From Streptomyces rugosispiralis (GTDB taxonomy: Bacteria; Actinomycetota; Actinomycetes; Streptomycetales; Streptomycetaceae): DNA of 64,000 bases. Under the pieces are notes generated by a model that did not search any database, had not been told where the DNA came from, and worked only from the letters and a program-made list of their open reading frames with translations. This document shows positions 1 through 7,976 of the stretch, in pieces (position 1 is the first letter of the stretch; the number at the start of each line of letters is the position of its first letter). The position numbers and the translations under genes are program-made. The stretch covers positions 1 through 64,000 of the forward strand of contig NZ_JANIAA010000034.1 in the NCBI RefSeq assembly GCF_024505145.1, in the 5' to 3' direction.

Positions 1-100
1 CCGACGGACCCCGCCCGGACGGGACTTGGCGGGAGCCCGGATCGCCGGGCGGGGGCGGCGGGGCCGGGGCGGGGCCGTCCGTTCCCTCTCGGCCATGGAG

Positions 101-109
101 TTATCCACA
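101..109 (+). other. DnaA-box-like 9-mer
   Basis: TTATCCACA matches the general DnaA box consensus TTATNCACA. It lies about 80 bases before the first gene. It is a single copy here; Streptomyces oriC has many clustered boxes, so this is not an origin. A chance match or an isolated titration site are both possible. Confidence 0.25.
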
Positions 110-190
110 GGGCTTTCCGCGCGTGTCACCCACGCGTACAACGGTGTCACGCGGGTGTCGGACGGCACTCTCGACTCTGGGGGGCACCTC

Positions 191-1711
191 ATGCAGCGAC
201 GCGATGTACTCAGGCTCTCCGCGCTTGCGGGCGCGGCGGGTGTGCTGACACTCGATCCCATGACCTTCACGCAGGCCGACGCGGCAGGCGCGGCCGACGG
301 TCCTGAGCAGACCAAGACCCTCAGCGGTCATCTGCCCACCGGCGCGCCCGACTTCGTCTACGTACCGGTCGAGGTGCCGGGCGGCGTGCGCGAGATCGCC
401 GTGTCGTATTCGTACGACAAGCCGACCGTCCCGGCCGGCACCCAGGGCAACGCCTGCGACATCGGCATCTTCGACGAGCGCGGCACGGAGCTGGGCGGGC
501 GCGGCTTCCGCGGCTGGTCCGGCGGGGCCCGTACGGAGTTCGCCATCAGCGCCGAGGAGGCCACCCCCGGCTATCTGGCGGGCCCGGTCAAGGCGGGCAC
601 CTGGCATGTGGTGCTGGGGCCGTACACGGTCGCCCCGCAGGGCCTGGACTACAAGGTCACCGTCACACTGCGGTACGGCGCGCCCGGCACCACCCCGAGG
701 TCCGTGTACCCGCCGCAGCGGGCGAAGGGCCGGGGCCGCGCCTGGTACCGGGGCGACTCGCATCTGCACACCGTGCACTCCGACGGCAAGCGCACCCCGG
801 CCGAACTGGTCGCCGCCGCCCGTGCCGCGGGGCTGGACTTCATCACCACCACCGAGCACAACACGACGTCGGCGCATGCCGCGTTCGAGGGCCTGTGGGG
901 CGACGACCTGCTGATCCTCACCGGTGAGGAGATCACCACGCGCAACGGGCACGTGGTCGCCCTCGGCACCGACCCCGGCGTCTTCATCGACTGGCGCTAC
1001 CGCGCCCGGGACAACCGCTTCGGCCAGTTCGCCCGCAAGGTCCGGCAGGCCGGCGGCCTGGTGATCCCGGCCCATCCGCACGGCACCTGTGTCGGCTGCA
1101 ACTGGAAGTTCGGCTTCAACGAGGCCGACGCGGTCGAAGTGTGGAACGCGGACTTCACCCCCGACGACGAGGTCACGATCTCCGAGTGGGACAACACGCT
1201 GGTGGCCGCCGCCCGTGGCGACGGCCGCTGGCTGCCCGCCGTCGGCCACAGCGACGCCCACCGCGAGCCCCAGGTCGTGGGCCTGCCCCAGACGGTGGTG
1301 CTCGCCGACGACCTCTCCCGCACCGCCGTCCAGGAGGGCATCCGGGCCGGCCGCAGCTGGATCGCGGAGTCCTCGAAGATCGACCTCACCTTCGAGGCGG
1401 TCGGCGGACGCGGCAAGCACGCCGGAATCGGCGAGCGCCTGAAGGTCGGCGGCGCGGAGGAGGTCACGGTCCGGCTGAAGGTCTCCGGCGTGGGTCCGGG
1501 CTGCTCGGTGCGGTTCATCACCGATCAGGGCCAGCTCTACGGAACCCCGGTCCCCGCCTCCGGTGAGCTCACGGCCGAATGGCGCACCACGCCGTCCTAC
1601 GCGGCGTACGTCCGCGCCGAGGTCCGCCGCGCCCCGGCGGACGGCGGGGCATCGGGCATACCGGGCCCGATGGCGGCGATGACGAACCCGATCTGGCTGG
1701 GCGAGCGCTGA
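191..1711 (+). CDS. Exported CehA/McbA-type PHP-domain metallohydrolase
   Basis: A 506-residue protein with an N-terminal twin-arginine-like signal (RRDVLRLSALAGA, ending near AQADAAGA), so it probably acts outside the membrane. The second half is a PHP phosphoesterase domain: the metal-binding series reads GDSHLHTVHSDG, then TTEHN, then GEEITTRNGH, then PAHPHG and finally GHSDAH. The first 200 residues resemble the beta-sandwich that precedes PHP domains in CehA/McbA relatives. Those relatives hydrolyse phosphoesters or carbamates; the substrate here cannot be read. The start at 191 is chosen because the Tat motif begins there; an in-frame start at 26 would add a non-signal, Arg/Gly-rich stretch. 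It stands alone, convergent with the next gene 33 bases away. Confidence 0.8.
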   Translation: MQRRDVLRLSALAGAAGVLTLDPMTFTQADAAGAADGPEQTKTLSGHLPTGAPDFVYVPVEVPGGVREIAVSYSYDKPTVPAGTQGNACDIGIFDERGTELGGRGFRGWSGGARTEFAISAEEATPGYLAGPVKAGTWHVVLGPYTVAPQGLDYKVTVTLRYGAPGTTPRSVYPPQRAKGRGRAWYRGDSHLHTVHSDGKRTPAELVAAARAAGLDFITTTEHNTTSAHAAFEGLWGDDLLILTGEEITTRNGHVVALGTDPGVFIDWRYRARDNRFGQFARKVRQAGGLVIPAHPHGTCVGCNWKFGFNEADAVEVWNADFTPDDEVTISEWDNTLVAAARGDGRWLPAVGHSDAHREPQVVGLPQTVVLADDLSRTAVQEGIRAGRSWIAESSKIDLTFEAVGGRGKHAGIGERLKVGGAEEVTVRLKVSGVGPGCSVRFITDQGQLYGTPVPASGELTAEWRTTPSYAAYVRAEVRRAPADGGASGIPGPMAAMTNPIWLGER

Positions 1712-1744
1712 CGGCTCCCTGACCGCGCGGCGCGGCGGGCGGCG

Positions 1745-2401
1745 TCAGAGGCGGCAGCTGATCTCCATACCGTCCTCGATGGGGAAGCTGACGTTCTGGT
1801 AGCCGTTCGCCGGGTCGCGTACGTAGTCGAGGTACGGCCGCATGGGGCCCTCGAACTGGTCGATGTCGTCGGCCACGACGAGGGCGCCGGGCCGCAGGCT
1901 CGGTTCGAGCATCCGCAGCACGGGCAGGCACAGGTCCTTCCAGCCGTCGAGCAGGACCAGCTCCAAGGGGCCCTCGAGGCCGGCGAGGGTCTCCCGGGCG
2001 TCCCCCTCCAACACGGTGATCAGGTCGTCGAGCCCGGTCTCGGTGAAGGTGCGGCGGGCCGCGGCGATCTTCTCCTTGCTCATCTCCGTGGTGACGACGC
2101 GCCCGGTGCCGTTGTCCCGCACGGCGGCGGCCAGATGGAGCGTGGAGATCCCGTAGGACATCCCGAACTCGACCACCGTGGCCGGACGGATGGCCCGCAC
2201 CAGGTTGTAGAGCAGCTTCCCGCCATCGGCGGAGATCGGCATATAGATCCCGGCCGCGGCGTCGGCGAGTTCCTGCGGGGCCATTTCCAGCGCGCCGGGC
2301 GGAAGCTGCGCCTGGGCGGTCTCGTCCTGCTCGGCCAGCTTGAACATGTGGCTGATGGCGGCCTCGACCCGGGGGTCGGCAAGGGTGTGAGTGAGTGTCA
2401 T
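1745..2401 (-). CDS. Class I SAM-dependent O-methyltransferase
   Basis: A 218-residue soluble methyltransferase of the caffeoyl-CoA/catechol O-methyltransferase-like (Methyltransf_3/24) type. The SAM-binding motif I reads VVEFGMSYGIST around residues 75-86. The acidic motif VTTEMS follows, then VLEGDA and VLLDGWKDLC, and VADDID supplies the usual metal/acceptor-side acidic residues. Length is normal for the family. There is no Shine-Dalgarno sequence: a TACTCT hexamer (minus strand, 2409-2414) ends 7 bases before the ATG, suggesting a leaderless mRNA. A perfect 18-bp palindrome overlaps this promoter, so a dedicated repressor is likely. The acceptor is unknown; the nearby oxidoreductases do not settle it. 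Confidence 0.8.
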   Translation of the reverse strand: MTLTHTLADPRVEAAISHMFKLAEQDETAQAQLPPGALEMAPQELADAAAGIYMPISADGGKLLYNLVRAIRPATVVEFGMSYGISTLHLAAAVRDNGTGRVVTTEMSKEKIAAARRTFTETGLDDLITVLEGDARETLAGLEGPLELVLLDGWKDLCLPVLRMLEPSLRPGALVVADDIDQFEGPMRPYLDYVRDPANGYQNVSFPIEDGMEISCRL

Positions 2402-2413
2402 GAAAGCTAGAGT

Positions 2414-2431
2414 AGACGCAACGTTGCGTCT
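2414..2431. promoter_or_regulatory. Perfect 18-bp palindrome, putative repressor operator
   Basis: AGACGCAACGTTGCGTCT is a perfect inverted repeat with no spacer. It overlaps the putative -10 (TACTCT) of the methyltransferase and extends toward its -35, a position where TetR-type repressors act. No TetR gene is adjacent, so the cognate regulator lies elsewhere. It does not match the TCTGAYGG operator family found at other promoters here. Confidence 0.6.
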
Positions 2432-2490
2432 CGTCTAGTGCATATGGGGCTGCCCCTGATCGATCGAGGAACGGGGGGCCGGCCGTCCGG

Positions 2491-3537
2491 TCAGTTGGGG
2501 CGGCGTGCCGCGCGGACCCGGCGGCCGCCGTCCACCACCAGGTCCGTGCCGGTGACCCAGGACGCCTCGTCCGAGACCAGCCAGCGGACCGCACGCGCCA
2601 CGTCCTCCGGTTCGCCGATACGGGCGAGCGGGAGCGTCGCGGCGATCTCCTGTTCGCCGGGCTCCCAGACGAAGCGGGCCATCTCGGTGCGGATCAGGCC
2701 CGGCGAGACGGCGTTGACGCGGACGGAGGGGGCGAGTTCGGCGGCGAGCTGGCGGGTGAGGCGGAGGAGGGCGGTCTTGGTGGTGCCGTAGGCGCCGACG
2801 TCCGGACCGACGCCGTGGGTGCCCTCGGTGCAGATGTTGACGACCGCCCCGCCATGCTCGCGCATCCAGCCGCGCCAGGCCGCCTGGGTCAGCCGCAGCG
2901 GGGCCTCCACGTTGACCGTGAAGGCCGTGCGCCAGGCGAGCGGGTCCGCTGCCATCAGCGGGCCGAGCGGCGCGTTGGTGGCGGCGTTGTTGACCAGGAT
3001 GTCGAGACGGCCGAACTCGGCCAGGGCGCGGGCCACCGCCGCCTCCGGATGGGCCGGGTCCGCCACGTCCCCCGGGCAGCCGATGGCGCGCGGACCGAGG
3101 CGGCGTACGGCGTCGGCCAGCCCCCTCGGGTCCCGCGCCGTGACGCACACCGCCGCACCGTCCGCCGTCAGCGCCTCCGCCACGGCGAGCCCGATGCCCC
3201 GTGAGCCGCCCGTGACCAGGGCGGCCCGGCCGACGAGGGAGCCGCCTCCCCGCAGTCCGGTGGGTCCGGAGGGTTCAGTGAGTTCGATGGGTTCGGTGAG
3301 TTCGATGGGTTCGGTGAGTTCGATGGGTTCGGTGAGTTCGATGGGTTCGGTGAGTTCGGAGGGTCCGGAGGGTCCGGAGGGTCCGGAGGGTCCGGAGGGT
3401 CCGGAGGGTCCGGAGGGGGCAGCGGGGGCGGCAGGGCCGGCGGGGCCGCCGGCCCCAGCCCCCTCACGTCCGCTGCCGGGTCCGGCGGGGCTGTCGGACC
3501 CACCGCGCCCGCCGCCCCCGGCCGCAGCGTTCACCAC
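2491..3537 (-). CDS. SDR oxidoreductase with repeat-rich N-terminal extension
   Basis: A 348-residue protein; the C-terminal 250 residues are a classical short-chain dehydrogenase. The cofactor motif is TGGSRGIG (about 107-114), followed by NNAAT, the catalytic YGTTK and a C-terminal VTGTDLVVDGG. The first 95 residues are low complexity: Gly/Ala/Pro, then about six GPS units and about five ELTEPI units, coded by tandem 9- and 18-bp repeats. Such an extension is not normal for an SDR; the true start may lie downstream of the repeats, near residue 95, or the extension may be translated. The GTG at 3537 is 4 bases from the stop of the upstream amidohydrolase, so the two are co-transcribed in an operon headed by the luciferase-like gene. 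Confidence 0.75.
   Translation of the reverse strand: MVNAAAGGGGRGGSDSPAGPGSGREGAGAGGPAGPAAPAAPSGPSGPSGPSGPSGPSGPSELTEPIELTEPIELTEPIELTEPIELTEPSGPTGLRGGGSLVGRAALVTGGSRGIGLAVAEALTADGAAVCVTARDPRGLADAVRRLGPRAIGCPGDVADPAHPEAAVARALAEFGRLDILVNNAATNAPLGPLMAADPLAWRTAFTVNVEAPLRLTQAAWRGWMREHGGAVVNICTEGTHGVGPDVGAYGTTKTALLRLTRQLAAELAPSVRVNAVSPGLIRTEMARFVWEPGEQEIAATLPLARIGEPEDVARAVRWLVSDEASWVTGTDLVVDGGRRVRAARRPN
3272..3417. repeat. Tandem 18-bp and 9-bp repeats inside the SDR reading frame
   Basis: About five copies of an 18-bp unit (GGTTCGGTGAGTTCGATG on the plus strand), then about six copies of a 9-bp unit (TCCGGAGGG). Both units are multiples of three, so copy-number change keeps the SDR frame and would alter only its ELTEPI/GPS extension. 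Confidence 0.9.
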
Positions 3538-3541
3538 CGTC

Positions 3542-5284
3542 TCAGCCCCTCGTGCTCACCGTCTCCGTGTCGCGGCCCGACCGGAGCACCCGCCCCGGTA
3601 CCGCGCCGGTGATCTCGTCGTCCCGGATGGTCTCCGTGCCGCCCACCCGGACGCTCACGATGCCCGTCGCGCGCGAGTCCAGCCGGGGGCTCTCGCCCGG
3701 CAGGTCGTGGACCAGCCGCGCCTGGCCCGCGTCGATCCGGTCGGGGTCGAAGAGGACCAGGTCGGCGTGGTAGCCCTCGGCGATCCGGCCGCGCTCGCGG
3801 AGTCCGAGCAGCCGCGCCGGATCGTCCGTCAGCATCCGCACCGCCCGCTCCAGGCCGACCAGCTTCCGTCCGCGCAGACAGTCGCCGATGAAGCGGGTGG
3901 TGTACGGGGCGCCGCACATCCGGTCCAGATGGGCCCCGGCGTCCGAACCGCCGAGCATGACGTCCTCGTGCTCCCAGGTCTGCCGTCGCAGCTCCCAGCT
4001 GGCCGGGTCGTTGTCGGTCGGCATCGGCCACAGCACCGTACGCATCTCGTCCGCCGCGCAGATCTCCACCAGGCAGTGGAACGCCTCCTGCCCGCGCTCG
4101 GCGGCGATGTCGCGGACGACGCGCCCGGTCAGCCCGGCGTTGGCCGCGCTGTAGGTGTCGCCGATGACGTACCGCCCGAAGTGGGTGAGCCGCCGGAAGA
4201 CCCCGGCCTCGGGGCTGCCCGCGCGGCGCAGCATCTCCTCCCGTACGGCCGGGTCGCGGAGCTTGGCGATCCGTTCCGGGATGGGCAGCCCCAGGATGTC
4301 GCCCCAGCCCGGGATGAGGTTGAGCGCGCAGAAGGTGCCGAGCGACATGTTCATGGGGGTGAGGATCGGCATCGTGAGCGCGACGATCCTGCCGCCCGCC
4401 TTACGGGCGCGTTCGCTGGCCTGGAGCTGGCGCGGCACCCGCTCGGGGACGGCCGCGTCGATGGTCAGCACGTTCCAGTTGAGCGGGCGGCCGGCGGCCG
4501 CGCTCATGTCCACCAGCAGCTCGATCTCCTCGTCGGCGAACTGGTCGAGACAGCCCGCCACGATCGCCTCGATCTGCGTCCCCTCGTGGTCGCCGACGGC
4601 CCGGGAGAGCGCCAGGAGTTCCCGGGGCTCGGCGTGACGGGAGGCGACCGGCTGTCCGTCCCCGTCCGAGTGGGTCGAGGACTGGGTGGTGGACAGCCCC
4701 CACGCCCCCGCGTCCATCGCCTCGTGGAACAGCCGCAGCATCTCCGCCAGCTGCGCCGGGCTGGGCTGCCCGCCGATCGCGTCCTCGCCCATCACATGGC
4801 GGCGCAGTGCGCAGTGCCCCACCATGAAACCCGCGTTGACGGCGATCCGGCCCTCCAGCGCGTCCAGGTACTCGCCGAAGCCGTGCCAGTTCCAGGGCGC
4901 GCCCTGCTCCAGCGCCACCAGCGACATGCCCTCGACCCGGCTCATCATCCGCCGGGTGTAGTCGGCGTCGCCGGGCCGGTCGGGGTTGAGCGGGGCGAGG
5001 GTGAACCCGCAGTTGCCACCGGCCACGGTGGTCACGCCGTGGTTCATGGAGGGGGTGGCGTACGGATCCCAGAACAGCTGGGCGTCGTAGTGGGTGTGCG
5101 GATCGACGAACCCGGGCGCGAGGACGAGGCCGGTGGCGTCCTCGGTGGACCGGGCCGGTTCGGTGACGCCCCCGGGCTCGGCGATGGCCACGATCCGGCC
5201 GTCCCGGATGCCGACGTCGGCGACGTACGAGGGCGCGCCGGTGCCGTCCGCCACGGTGGCGCCCTTGATCAGGTGGTCGAGCAC
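3542..5284 (-). CDS. N-acyl-D-amino-acid deacylase-type amidohydrolase
   Basis: A 580-residue amidohydrolase-superfamily protein of the D-aminoacylase/dihydroorotase-like branch. The N-terminal beta-sandwich leads into the metal ligands GFVDPHTHYD (His63, His65). TTVAGGNCGFT follows, and the late motif GGSDAGAHLDRM supplies the catalytic Asp and last ligand. Length fits the family's large 'D-aminoacylase-like' members often annotated from actinobacteria and mycobacteria. The true substrate is rarely an N-acyl-D-amino acid in these contexts; a cyclic or acyl amide from the local catabolic route is equally possible. It is the middle gene of a three-gene operon (LLM enzyme, this gene, SDR) behind the operator at 6566-6582. 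Confidence 0.75.
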   Translation of the reverse strand: MLDHLIKGATVADGTGAPSYVADVGIRDGRIVAIAEPGGVTEPARSTEDATGLVLAPGFVDPHTHYDAQLFWDPYATPSMNHGVTTVAGGNCGFTLAPLNPDRPGDADYTRRMMSRVEGMSLVALEQGAPWNWHGFGEYLDALEGRIAVNAGFMVGHCALRRHVMGEDAIGGQPSPAQLAEMLRLFHEAMDAGAWGLSTTQSSTHSDGDGQPVASRHAEPRELLALSRAVGDHEGTQIEAIVAGCLDQFADEEIELLVDMSAAAGRPLNWNVLTIDAAVPERVPRQLQASERARKAGGRIVALTMPILTPMNMSLGTFCALNLIPGWGDILGLPIPERIAKLRDPAVREEMLRRAGSPEAGVFRRLTHFGRYVIGDTYSAANAGLTGRVVRDIAAERGQEAFHCLVEICAADEMRTVLWPMPTDNDPASWELRRQTWEHEDVMLGGSDAGAHLDRMCGAPYTTRFIGDCLRGRKLVGLERAVRMLTDDPARLLGLRERGRIAEGYHADLVLFDPDRIDAGQARLVHDLPGESPRLDSRATGIVSVRVGGTETIRDDEITGAVPGRVLRSGRDTETVSTRG

Positions 5285-5309
5285 GGGTTCAGGTCCCTTC
5301 TCGCGTGTG

Positions 5310-5411
5310 CGGCAGGCGGCTAAGGCCTGCGGCTGCGGCCGACGGCTACGGCCTGCGGCTGCGGCTGCGGCCGACGGCTACGGCCTGCGGCTGCGGCTGC
5401 GGCTGCGGCTA
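5310..5411. repeat. Degenerate CGGCTG tandem array between operon genes
   Basis: The gap between the amidohydrolase and the LLM gene is filled by repeated GCGGCTGCGG/GGCCTACGG-type blocks, about 26-base super-units repeated nearly twice and then pure CGGCTG hexamers. No start codon, promoter or terminator was recognised in it. Confidence 0.7.
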
Positions 5412-6536
5412 CTGGGTGGCGGCCTGACGGAAGCGGGTCGTCCGGTGCACCGGGTCAGTGTCGATCTTCGGGATGACGTGCTCGCCGATGAGCTTGATCG
5501 TGTTCATCGTGTCCTCGTAGCCGATCCCGATCGGCAGCCCGAACGACAGCTGGTCGGCCCCGGCCTGCTCCCACCGCTTGCACTGGCGGAAGACCTCGTC
5601 CGGGTCGCCGCAGATCATCAGCTCCTCGGCGATGAGGAGTTCGATGATCTCCTCGGTGTACTCCGGCAGCAGTTCCGGCCACTGCGGGATGCCTTCCGGG
5701 CGGGGGAAGGTGTCGTGGTAGCGGAAGAGCAGCGACTGCAGGTAGTTGAGCCCTCCGCCGAGCGCGACCTCGACGGCCTTGGCGTGGGTCTCGGCGCAGA
5801 TCGCGGTCGAGGTGACCATCACGTTGTCGTTGACGAAGCCGCCGACCGGCTCGGCCTCCTTGATCGCGTTCTTGTAGGAGTCGAGCACCCACTCCATGTC
5901 GGAGACCTTCTGGATGGAGAAGCCGAGCACGCCGAGGCCCTTCTTGCCCGCCATCGCGTACGAGGGCGGCGATCCGGCCGCGTACCACATCGCCGGGTGG
6001 GCGGCCCCGTACGGCTTGGGCAGCACCTTGCGCGGGGGCAGGGACCAGTGCTTGCCGGTGAAGCCCTGGTACTCGTCCTGCAGCCACATCTTGGGGAACT
6101 CGGCGATCGTCTCTTCCCAGATCTCCTTGGTGGCGTTCATGTCGGTCACGCCCGGCAGGAAGCCGAGGATCTCGTGGCTGCCAGCGCCCCGGCCGGAGCC
6201 GAACTCGAACCGGCCGCCGGAGAGGTGGTCGAGCATCGCGACCTTCTCGGCCACCTTGACCGGGTGGTTGACCTGCGGCAGCGGGTTGAAGATGCCGGAG
6301 CCGAGGTGGATGCGCTCGGTGGCGTGGGCGAGATAGCCGAGGAAGACGTCGTTCGCGGAGAGGTGGGAGTACTCGTCCAGGAAGTGGTGCTCGGAGGCCC
6401 ATACGTACTTGAAGCCCGACCGGTCGGCCTGGATGACGTACTCGGTCTCCTCGACGAGCGCGTGATGCTCGGCCTCGGGGTCGGTTCGGCGTCGGCTTTC
6501 GGGGACGTAGCCCTGCACAAAGAGTCCGAATTCCAT
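5409..6536 (-). CDS. LLM-class (luciferase-like) oxidoreductase
   Basis: A 375-residue luciferase-like monooxygenase (TIM barrel, FMN- or F420-dependent). Features include MEFGLFVQGY at the N terminus, VWASEHHFLDEY (the usual EHH block), LGSGIFNPL and the conserved LSGGRFEFGSGRG. Length is typical. It heads the operon with the amidohydrolase and SDR downstream. A TCTGACGGATCGTCAGA operator lies about 30 bases upstream. The exact oxidised substrate is unknown. A nearby Ddn-type protein (29397-29882) shows the strain makes F420-family enzymes, so F420 is possible here, but FMN cannot be excluded by eye. Confidence 0.8.
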   Translation of the reverse strand: MEFGLFVQGYVPESRRRTDPEAEHHALVEETEYVIQADRSGFKYVWASEHHFLDEYSHLSANDVFLGYLAHATERIHLGSGIFNPLPQVNHPVKVAEKVAMLDHLSGGRFEFGSGRGAGSHEILGFLPGVTDMNATKEIWEETIAEFPKMWLQDEYQGFTGKHWSLPPRKVLPKPYGAAHPAMWYAAGSPPSYAMAGKKGLGVLGFSIQKVSDMEWVLDSYKNAIKEAEPVGGFVNDNVMVTSTAICAETHAKAVEVALGGGLNYLQSLLFRYHDTFPRPEGIPQWPELLPEYTEEIIELLIAEELMICGDPDEVFRQCKRWEQAGADQLSFGLPIGIGYEDTMNTIKLIGEHVIPKIDTDPVHRTTRFRQAATQ

Positions 6537-6565
6537 GGAGGTTCACCGCCTCAGACGAACGTCGA

Positions 6566-6582
6566 TCTGACGGATCGTCAGA
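6566..6582. promoter_or_regulatory. TCTGAYGG-type operator (site 1)
   Basis: TCTGACGGATCGTCAGA, an inverted repeat with one base at the centre and 7 of 8 arm positions paired. It precedes the LLM/amidohydrolase/SDR operon by about 30 bases. One of eleven related sites in this window. Confidence 0.7.
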
Positions 6583-6599
6583 TTTTGATTGACTCTGGC

Positions 6600-7110
6600 A
6601 CCGCGGGCACGGACCGTCAAGGCCCGTGGATAGCCGGGCCGGGCGGGGTCGGGCCGGGCCGGAGGGGCCAAAGCCGGGCCGGGCGGGATGGGGCCGGAGG
6701 GCCCACGGGGGTGTCCCGGCGGGCCTTTCCCCTCCCCGCCCCTTCCCGCTACCAGGGGCTCCGCCCCTGGACCCCGGGAACCGAGGCCCCGGCGCCGACG
6801 CGACGGATGACCGGGCGGACACCCGCGCACATCCGGGTCGTCCGGGCCGGATCCGGACGGAACCCCGGGCACGCGGGCGGAACCCCGGACCCGCGGGCAG
6901 ATGACCCCGCGGACACCCGCGCACATCCGGGGCGCCCGCACCAGACCCGGGCGGAGTCCCGGGTTCGCTCCGTCCCTGGGCCCCCGGGGGCGGTGAGTCG
7001 GCCGTCGCCGTCGTCGGCCGACTGGTCGGGGGCTGGGGTGGAGCCCCAGTTGAGGGGAGGGGCGGGGAGGGGAAGAAGCCGTCGCGGGCCGTGCGGTCGG
7101 GCGGGCACCC
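6600..7110. repeat. Non-coding GC-rich stretch with direct repeats
   Basis: No credible gene is seen in this 500-base gap. It holds GGCCGGGCCGG-type runs. It also holds a hairpin-like GGGGCTCCGCCCC element near 6757-6775, and a 32-base direct repeat present at 6806-6837 and again at 6900-6931 with a few changes. The inverse GGGGCTGGGGTGGAGCCCC-like element is at about 7027-7046. Streptomyces genomes carry many such interspersed elements. Confidence 0.6.
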
Positions 7111-7893
7111 CTAGAAGACCGAGACACCCGTCAGCCAGCCGCCGTCGACGACGAACGGCTGCCCGGTGATGTACGAGGAGTCCTCCGAGGAGAGGAAGAG
7201 CGCAAGACGCGCCACCTCCTCCGGGCGGCCGATCCGGCCCAACGGCACCAGCTTTCGGTAGAGCTCGTCGACCGCCGCCGTCGCCTCCGTGGTGTCCGCT
7301 TCCCGGTCGAGCTGGGCCGGGTTGGTCATGGGCGTGTCGACCGCACCCGGGCACATCGCGTTGACCCGGATGCCCTTGTCCGCGAGCTCCATCGCGGCCA
7401 CCCGCGTCATCCCCACCACCGCCGCCTTCGTCGCGGCGTACGCGGTCAGCAGCGGCATACCGGACAGGGCGACGTACGAGGCGGTGTTCACGATCGTCCC
7501 GCCGCCCGCCGCCGCCAGCTCCGGCACGACCGTCCGCATCCCCAGGAACGTGCCGACCTGGTTGACCTGCACCACCTCCAGGTACTCCGCCAGCGGGGTG
7601 CCGACCAGCTCGTTGAAGCGGAGGATCCCGGCGTTGTTGACCAGGCCGTCCACCGAGCCGAAGGCGTCCTTCGCGGCGGCGACGGCGGCGGTCCAGTCGT
7701 CCTCGCGGCCCACGTCCAGATGGACGAACCGGGCCCCCTCCCCCAGCTCCTTGGCCAGCGCCTCGCCCGGCTCGTCCAGTACGTCGCCGAGGACCACGCG
7801 CGCACCCTCGGCCGCGAACAGCCGCGCCTCCTGCTCGCCCTGTCCGCGCGCCGCCCCGGTGATGATGACGACCCGCCCGTCCAGCTTGCCCAT
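7111..7893 (-). CDS. SDR family 3-oxoacyl/alcohol dehydrogenase
   Basis: A 260-residue classical SDR. The cofactor loop is TGAARGQG (residues 12-19), the acidic residue of LGDVLDEP favours NAD(H), and NNAG, a Ser in NTASYV, the catalytic YAATK and a C-terminal ITGQPFVVDGG complete the fold. Length is standard. The ATG at 7893 is chosen because GGGAGA sits 6 bases upstream; earlier in-frame starts at 7914/7911 have no ribosome site. It follows the LLM gene at 7960 on the same strand and is probably co-transcribed from the promoter at about 8972. It probably oxidises a hydroxyacyl or secondary alcohol intermediate of the local pathway. Confidence 0.85.
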   Translation of the reverse strand: MGKLDGRVVIITGAARGQGEQEARLFAAEGARVVLGDVLDEPGEALAKELGEGARFVHLDVGREDDWTAAVAAAKDAFGSVDGLVNNAGILRFNELVGTPLAEYLEVVQVNQVGTFLGMRTVVPELAAAGGGTIVNTASYVALSGMPLLTAYAATKAAVVGMTRVAAMELADKGIRVNAMCPGAVDTPMTNPAQLDREADTTEATAAVDELYRKLVPLGRIGRPEEVARLALFLSSEDSSYITGQPFVVDGGWLTGVSVF

Positions 7894-7900
7894 TCCGTTC

Positions 7901-7976
7901 TCCCTAGTCATCACTAGTCATCGCCAGTCATTCGCTGGTCATCGCCAGTCATTCGCTGGTCATCGCCAGTCATCGA
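7901..7976. repeat. Tandem 21-bp repeat at the 3' end of the LLM gene
   Basis: About three copies of a 21-base unit beginning ATCGCCAGTCATTCGC fill the gap between two genes. Read on the minus strand, each unit resembles the last codons and stop (DDWR-stop) of the upstream LLM gene, so the array looks like slippage duplication of that gene's terminus. Confidence 0.85.

Noticed and set aside
101..1420. Long minus-strand open frame opposite the PHP gene
   Set aside because: Composition is GC-codon shadow (Gly/Arg/Val/Asp-rich) and has no family features; the plus-strand frame has complete metal motifs.
2819..5323. 834-residue plus-strand open frame opposite the SDR and amidohydrolase
   Set aside because: It mirrors two genes with clear active-site motifs on the other strand and has no recognisable domain.
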